Assembly (NCBI RefSeq): GCF_014218355.1
Contig: NZ_AP023368.1
Coordinates: forward strand, 2,050,001 to 2,114,000
Source: Anaerocolumna chitinilytica
Lineage (GTDB): Bacteria; Bacillota; Clostridia; Lachnospirales; Lachnospiraceae
Direction of reading: 5' to 3'
DNA length: 64,000 nt
Below the pieces are notes generated by a model that ran no database searches, was not told the origin of the DNA, and saw nothing but the letters and a program-made list of their open reading frames with translations. The translations under genes were made by a program, and so were the position numbers. Below are positions 59,258 to 64,000 of this stretch, piece by piece. Each line of letters opens with the position of its first letter. Position 1 is the stretch's first letter.

Positions 59258-60159
59258 TGGGATTTCTTATAAGCACTTGGTGTTGTTCCAGTCAGCTTTT
59301 TAAAAACTTCGTTAAAATGCTTGATATCACTGTAGCCTATTTTCTGAGCAACAGCTATCACTTTTAAATCAGTAGTCATTAATAAATTACAGGCTTCTTC
59401 AATTCGAAGTTTTTGAATATATTCGGAAATGGTTACACCGGTATAATCTTTAAACAGTTTACAATAGTAAGTTGGGCTTAAAAAGGATAGGGAAGCAAGC
59501 TCAGATAACTTAACATTGACTTTATAATTGGATTTTAAGTACTGTATGGACTGTTCCATAAGGCTGGCATGATGAGACATCATGTCAGTTTTTTTGTGGA
59601 TCGAAGCTTTCATGGACCGGAATATCTGAATCAGGAGCTCTATCAGGTAAACCCGTAAAAGCTCAATATACCCGTCTTCCTTTGCTGTGAATTCTTTTAA
59701 CATCTTTTTGTATATGTTTTCTAAAGCAGGATTCTCTCCTTCTGATAACTTCAGATCATCTACATTGTCTGGATTTAGTGAGAAAATGGAGCGAAAGGAG
59801 AGATATTGTATTACATCCTTAAAATCTTTGTAGTCTAGAAGGTTAATATCAATAAACTCCGGCTTAAATACACAATTATACACGTTGATAGGTTCTGCAT
59901 CAGAAGGCTGAAAAGAACGAAACTCATGGGGAATATGATAATTAATAAGAAATAGGTCACCTTTATTAACTCGATATTCTTTATCACCCAGAATGTGGAC
60001 ACCTGATCCGGAGGCAACATAGGATATCTCTATGAACTCATGGGCATGTAAGTGCGGTTCAGAACCTTCAATAATATTATTTATATAGATAGAATTACCA
60101 TTCTCAAATAGTTTCTCCCCGGTATCCCGGTAGACTGGAATTATGTTCATAAAATTCAC
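59254..60159 (-). CDS. AraC family regulator with cupin sensor (rhamnosidase-linked)
   Basis: A 301-aa AraC protein. N-terminal cupin (about residues 20-130; EPHLHAHEFIEISYVASGSGVHILGD with His residues, GDLFLINYHIPHEF) and C-terminal double HTH (about 195-300; VNVKLSELASLSFLSPTYYCKLFKDYTGVTISEYIQKLR and IAVAQKIGYSDIKHFNEVFKKLTGTTPSAYKK). It is divergent from the GH78 alpha-L-rhamnosidase gene and most likely controls it. Confidence 0.9.
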   Translation of the reverse strand: MNFMNIIPVYRDTGEKLFENGNSIYINNIIEGSEPHLHAHEFIEISYVASGSGVHILGDKEYRVNKGDLFLINYHIPHEFRSFQPSDAEPINVYNCVFKPEFIDINLLDYKDFKDVIQYLSFRSIFSLNPDNVDDLKLSEGENPALENIYKKMLKEFTAKEDGYIELLRVYLIELLIQIFRSMKASIHKKTDMMSHHASLMEQSIQYLKSNYKVNVKLSELASLSFLSPTYYCKLFKDYTGVTISEYIQKLRIEEACNLLMTTDLKVIAVAQKIGYSDIKHFNEVFKKLTGTTPSAYKKSH

Positions 60160-60268
60160 CCCATTTCATTATAATATACCCCCATGAAATTGAAAACAGA
60201 AAATGTATAATTAACTCATAGAATTAAATGACAAGCATCTGATATGTTGTGAAAGGGGTATCAATCTT

Positions 60269-62920
60269 ATGAGAATAACAGATATGAAATGCAATCGCAT
60301 AATCAACCCGCTGGGGTTTGAATTAGACGAACCTGTACTTAGCTGGATTGTTGAGACAGAAGAAGCTAAATTGCAGAAAGCCTGCCGTATTGTAGTGGCA
60401 GAAGACGAAGGATTTTCCTCAATCGTTTTTGACAGCAATGAAAGGGAGGAGTTAAGCGGTATTGGGGTTCCTTTGCCAATAGAGTTAAAGCCCCGGACCA
60501 GATATTTCTGGAAGGTTCACGTTTGGACGGATGCCGGAGAGGCTAAGAGTGATATTGCCTGGTTTGAAACTGCTAAACTTGACGAAGCCTGGGAGGCCAA
60601 ATGGATTACTCCGGATACCGAGGATACATCCGTGCACCCTATTATCAGAAAGAATTTCAATATATCAAAAGAAGTAGCGTCTGCCAGACTCTATATTAGC
60701 GGCTTAGGTTTATATGAGGCAGAGGTGAATGGCAGCAGGGTCAGTGATGAATATTTTGCACCTTATTGTAATGATTATAATGACTGGATTCAGTATCAGA
60801 CCTTTGATGTAACGAAGCTATTAACCCAGGGGGAGAACTGTCTGGCTGCCCTTCTTGGAAATGGCTGGTATAAGGGACGTTTTGGGTTTAGCGGCAGACA
60901 AGAGGGATATTACGGGGATCGCTTCTTATTAATAAGTGAACTTGTAATTCAATATACCGATGGTACCATGGAAAAAATCTGTTCCGATGAAAGTTTTCTT
61001 TCTACTTCCTCCCATATCACAAAGAGCAATATCTATGATGGAGAAGCACAGGATGCCAACAAGTACATAAAAGGCTGGTCAGAGACTTCCCTTTCAATAG
61101 CAGACTGGCAGAAGGTCAGAGTATGGGATAAGGACACCGGGCTTTTAGAAGCTAGAAGAAGTCTTCCTGTTATCATAAAAGAAAAACGTAAGCCGGTTAA
61201 AGTTATTCATACTCCAAAAGGGGAAACTGTTCTTGATATGGGTCAGAACATGGTAGGCTTTATTCAATTTAAAGTACAGGCACCTAAGGGTACACGTATC
61301 TGGCTTCAATACGGAGAAGAGATGCAGGAAGGGTGCTTCTACAGGGAGAATCTGCGTACTGCCAAAGCAGAGTTTGAATATGTATCCGATGGAGAAGCCT
61401 CAGAAGTCAGGCCTTATTTTACCTTCTATGGATTTCGTTATGTAAAGGTTGAAGGATTGGGAGAAGAAATAAATCCCGAGGATTTTACCGGATGTGTTAT
61501 CTATTCCGATCTTGAAAGAACAGGAAATATCGAGACTTCCAATCCAATGATTAACCGTCTTTTCTTAAATGCCTTATGGGGGCAGAAAGGAAACTTTCTG
61601 GATGTTCCCACAGATTGTCCTCAGCGTGACGAGAGAATGGGCTGGACAGGAGATGCCCAGATGTTCTCCGGGACTGCATGTTTTAATATGGATTGTGATG
61701 CTTTCTTTCGAAAGTTCTTATATGATCTGGCAAAGGAACAGGCCAATTATAATGGAGTCGTTCCTCATACAGTACCAAGCTTCGGTTTTATAAATACGCA
61801 GGATGGAGAGGATTTTGCAGCAGGAAATTCCAGTGCTTGGGCTGATGTGGCAACGATTATTCCCTGGAACCTATACTTGTATTACGGAGATAAGAGTGCT
61901 TTAAGAAAACAATTTGACAGCATGAAAGCCTATGTTGACAGCATCCGAAGAAAGGATGACGGCAGCAGGCTCTGGAACAGCGGATTTCACTTTGGAGACT
62001 GGGTAGCTTTGGATGGCAAAAGCGAGTATGACACCTTTGGCGGAACACCAAGAGATATCATAGCTACCGCATATTATGCCTATTCCTCTGAGCTGGTTGG
62101 AAAAGCTGCAGGAGTACTAGGAATGAAAGCGATGGAAGAGGAGTATTTGCAGCTATCAAAGGAAATAAAGGCAGCATTTACAGAAGAATTCGTATCACCA
62201 AGAGGAAGGCTGGTGGCAGATACTCAGACATCTTATATTCTGCCGCTGTTTATGAACCTGATACCGAATGAGCTTAGAGGCAGGGTGCTGGAAGATCTTT
62301 GCAGGAATCTGAAAGAAAATAATTATTTTCTAAAGACAGGTTTTGTTGGAACTCCTTATTTATGCAGAGTTTTATCGGAGAATGGGCATAATGATATTGC
62401 GTATAAGCTGTTACTCAATGAAGAATATCCAAGCTGGATATATGAAATAAAGCTTGGTGCAACCACTATCTGGGAGAGGTGGAACTCCTTGCTTCCTGAC
62501 GGAAAATTCGGTGAGCTGGGGATGAATTCCCTGAATCACTATGCTTACGGTTCTATCGTAGAGTGGATGTACCGCAATATGTGCGGGATAAATCCCACAG
62601 AAGAGTATCCGGGCTTTCAAAAAATCAAGCTGAAACCCTATCCGGATAAACGAATCAGTCAGGTAAAGGCATCCCTTAAGACGGCAGCCGGAAGTTATGA
62701 GAGCGGTTGGAGTTATGAAGAAGATGGTCTTCATTACAATATATTGATTCCTTTTAATGCACAAGCTGAGTTTCTGGTAGATGAGACGGAGGAAGATAAA
62801 ATTATCGTGAATGGTATAGCTCTAAAGGATTCAGACTTATCTTATGATAAGAAAGAGTCAGGACTAAACATTCTCCTGGCTGCCGGCAGATATCAGATAA
62901 TACGTTTGGATGCGAAGTAA
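60269..62920 (+). CDS. GH78 alpha-L-rhamnosidase
   Basis: An 883-aa enzyme with the multi-domain GH78 layout. An N-terminal FnIII-like domain carries LDEPVLSWIVETEE. Beta-sandwich domains include YISGLGLYEAEVNGSRVSDEYFAPYCNDY. An (alpha/alpha)6 barrel has the catalytic segment DVPTDCPQRDERMGWTGDAQMF (around residue 448; the Asp/Glu there are the usual acid-base residues) and the second ATTIWERWNSLLPDG and LNHYAYGSIVEWMY. A C-terminal beta domain follows. No signal peptide is visible, so it is intracellular and acts on imported rhamnosides. GGGG precedes the ATG. It is under the divergent AraC regulator; a terminator follows at 62944. Confidence 0.93.
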   Translation: MRITDMKCNRIINPLGFELDEPVLSWIVETEEAKLQKACRIVVAEDEGFSSIVFDSNEREELSGIGVPLPIELKPRTRYFWKVHVWTDAGEAKSDIAWFETAKLDEAWEAKWITPDTEDTSVHPIIRKNFNISKEVASARLYISGLGLYEAEVNGSRVSDEYFAPYCNDYNDWIQYQTFDVTKLLTQGENCLAALLGNGWYKGRFGFSGRQEGYYGDRFLLISELVIQYTDGTMEKICSDESFLSTSSHITKSNIYDGEAQDANKYIKGWSETSLSIADWQKVRVWDKDTGLLEARRSLPVIIKEKRKPVKVIHTPKGETVLDMGQNMVGFIQFKVQAPKGTRIWLQYGEEMQEGCFYRENLRTAKAEFEYVSDGEASEVRPYFTFYGFRYVKVEGLGEEINPEDFTGCVIYSDLERTGNIETSNPMINRLFLNALWGQKGNFLDVPTDCPQRDERMGWTGDAQMFSGTACFNMDCDAFFRKFLYDLAKEQANYNGVVPHTVPSFGFINTQDGEDFAAGNSSAWADVATIIPWNLYLYYGDKSALRKQFDSMKAYVDSIRRKDDGSRLWNSGFHFGDWVALDGKSEYDTFGGTPRDIIATAYYAYSSELVGKAAGVLGMKAMEEEYLQLSKEIKAAFTEEFVSPRGRLVADTQTSYILPLFMNLIPNELRGRVLEDLCRNLKENNYFLKTGFVGTPYLCRVLSENGHNDIAYKLLLNEEYPSWIYEIKLGATTIWERWNSLLPDGKFGELGMNSLNHYAYGSIVEWMYRNMCGINPTEEYPGFQKIKLKPYPDKRISQVKASLKTAAGSYESGWSYEEDGLHYNILIPFNAQAEFLVDETEEDKIIVNGIALKDSDLSYDKKESGLNILLAAGRYQIIRLDAK

Positions 62921-62943
62921 AGAGAAAGCAGGCAGCAGATAAA

Positions 62944-62993
62944 AAAAGGACATAACCCTCAGAAAATATATTCTGTGGGTTATGTCCTTTTCA
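62944..62993. terminator. bidirectional intrinsic terminator
   Basis: AAAAGGACATAACCCTCAGAA (from 62944) pairs with TTCTGTGGGTTATGTCCTTT (to 62990), with one mismatch and a 6-base loop, followed by T. It lies between the rhamnosidase and the permease gene of the opposite strand. Confidence 0.85.
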
Positions 62994-63086
62994 TTCTGTA
63001 TGCTTATATCATTTCGTAATTGTTTTCTATAACACTTTTTCTATATTCCTGCTATCCTTTTAGTCTTATAAAAAGGGAGCATATAC

Positions 63087-64000
63087 TTACTGCTGGTCGT
63101 TCATCATGTGTAACTTCTCAAATGCATAGAAGAGAAGAGATAATCCCATACCAACAATACTGGAAAGAACCATACCGGTTAAGGTAACTTTACCAAACTG
63201 TAATGTAACACCTGACAGACCGGTTATAAAAATAACAGAGGTCAGAACCAGGTTGCGGCTGCGGCTGTAATCCACCTGTCCGTCTACCATTACACGGATA
63301 CCGGAAGCTCCGATTGTACCATATAATAGGAAGGAGATTCCACCGATTACAGGGCCGGGAATTGTACGAATCAATTCTGCTACGGGACCGATAAATGCGG
63401 AAAGGATGGAAATTATAGCAGCTCCTGCAATAACCTGTACGGAATAAACCTTTGTCATAGCCATAACTCCGATATTCTCACCATATGTAGTAGTAGGAAC
63501 GGAGCCAACAAAACCGGAGAGCATTGTTGAAATACCATCAGCTAAAAGAGAACGGTGCAAACCGGGATTCTTTAACAAGTCCCTATCAACAATCTTACTG
63601 GTAACAATCTGATGTCCAATATGTTCAGATGCAAGTACTAAAATTACAGGCAGGATCATAATGATAGCTTCAATTTTAAATTGGGGTAATTGGAAGTTGG
63701 GCATATGAAAGAAAGGAACATGAACTGCCTTGCTAAGATCGGAGATGGTTATTACTTTTGCAAAAAGTGCTGTAATGTATCCGGCAACAATTGCAATTAA
63801 TATGGGGATTACAGCAAAGAATTTACGGAAGAGTACATTACCTAACACGGCAACAGCAAGAGTTACAAGAAATACAAGAACATTCTTAGGTTCAATCGGA
63901 ACATCAGGAGAAGTGGAGACAACACCGCCTGTTTCTGCGGCTGTTTTTGCTAATTCGAGACCAATGAGAGCAACGACAGGTCCCATGGCAGCGGCGGGAA
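63087..64000 (-). CDS. UraA/nucleobase:cation symporter-2 permease (partial, N-terminus beyond the window)
   Basis: The frame is open to the window edge, continuing upstream of the ATG at 63986 (AAAM, then GPVVALIGLELA). That start is therefore probably internal, and the true N-terminus is outside. The visible part holds the family core: ILVLASEHIGHQIVTSKIVDRDLLKNPGLHRSLLADGISTMLSGFVGSVPTTTYGENIGVMAMTKVYSVQV, with the conserved E-H pair and TTYGEN segment of UraA/PyrP proton symporters. The likely substrate is uracil, since purine permeases differ in the TTYGEN region. About ten helices are visible. It runs convergent to the rhamnosidase gene. Confidence 0.88.
   Translation of the reverse strand, partial: PAAAMGPVVALIGLELAKTAAETGGVVSTSPDVPIEPKNVLVFLVTLAVAVLGNVLFRKFFAVIPILIAIVAGYITALFAKVITISDLSKAVHVPFFHMPNFQLPQFKIEAIIMILPVILVLASEHIGHQIVTSKIVDRDLLKNPGLHRSLLADGISTMLSGFVGSVPTTTYGENIGVMAMTKVYSVQVIAGAAIISILSAFIGPVAELIRTIPGPVIGGISFLLYGTIGASGIRVMVDGQVDYSRSRNLVLTSVIFITGLSGVTLQFGKVTLTGMVLSSIVGMGLSLLFYAFEKLHMMNDQQ

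Noticed and set aside
1..64000. tRNA, rRNA, riboswitch or CRISPR features
   Set aside because: Reading the intergenic stretches gave no cloverleaf with a T-loop, no rRNA-like sequence, no recognisable riboswitch core and no repeat-spacer array. A covariance-model scan would be needed to exclude small RNAs.

Overview
This window looks like chromosomal DNA from a low-GC Gram-positive anaerobe, most likely a member of the Lachnospiraceae / Clostridium phytofermentans group. That is an inference. It rests on strong AGGAGG-type ribosome binding sites, A+T-rich intergenic DNA, FtsX-like and MMPL exporters with long coiled coils, one-component regulators beside almost every enzyme or transporter, and plant-sugar glycosidases under AraC control. 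I saw no rRNA, tRNA, CRISPR array, prophage or intact transposase.

Layout. 0-5.5 kb: a DJ-1/PfpI protein, a CPBP protease, YciI, a membrane protein, a MarR regulator with a perfect operator-like palindrome, a QueG-like Fe-S protein and a double GNAT acetyltransferase. 5.5-10.2 kb: a GH4 alpha-galactosidase divergent from an AraC regulator, an HxlR/nitroreductase pair, and a DUF3888-like protein. 10.6-17 kb: an SPFH/flotillin-like scaffold, a GNAT enzyme, a HEAT-repeat protein, a MarR regulator with a membrane protein, and an MFS carrier. 17-24.5 kb: an HrtB/HrtA-like ABC exporter with an HssR-like response regulator, preceded by a direct repeat resembling the staphylococcal HssR box. These are followed by a chemoreceptor, a PAS-SARP regulator and a histidine kinase. 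24.5-28.3 kb: a DUF5655-DUF1801-DUF1905 protein and a TetM-like GTPase fused to a Rae1/YacP-type NYN nuclease domain. 28.4-36 kb: a MATE exporter with its MarR regulator, DegV, an AraC-GyrI-like regulator, a TolB-like propeller, an excisionase-like HTH gene with a DUF4180 gene, and an Rrf2/nitroreductase pair. 36-45.5 kb: a DUF402 protein, a YibE/F pair, an MMPL exporter with a TetR regulator, and a PadR regulator with a SEDS-like membrane protein. 45.5-47 kb: a patch of gene remnants (MerR tail, ABC ATPase tail) and a large hairpin. 47-52 kb: an ABC exporter with a coiled-coil permease and a TetR regulator, then a PAS-Fis mini-regulator. 52-64 kb: a CocE-type hydrolase, an esterase, a YeiH exporter with a LysR regulator, a diguanylate cyclase, an AraC regulator divergent from a GH78 rhamnosidase, and a UraA-type permease cut by the window end.

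How the genes work together. Most modules pair a transporter or enzyme with an adjacent regulator, often with a visible dyad next to or inside the promoter. The themes are efflux and envelope stress (HrtBA, MATE, MMPL, FtsX-type ABC, PadR/SEDS), flavin and redox enzymes (two nitroreductases, DJ-1, ABM), and plant sugar use (GH4, GH78). A family of short non-autonomous repeats with GGGGCTGTTGC ends occurs three times (17.05, 19.97 and 31.48 kb).

Most notable items: the TetM-NYN fusion, the HssR-like box before hrtBA with no adjacent kinase gene, the GGGGCTGTTGC repeat family, the PadR operator filling the promoter of a SEDS-like gene, and two short upstream ORFs positioned for translational coupling.
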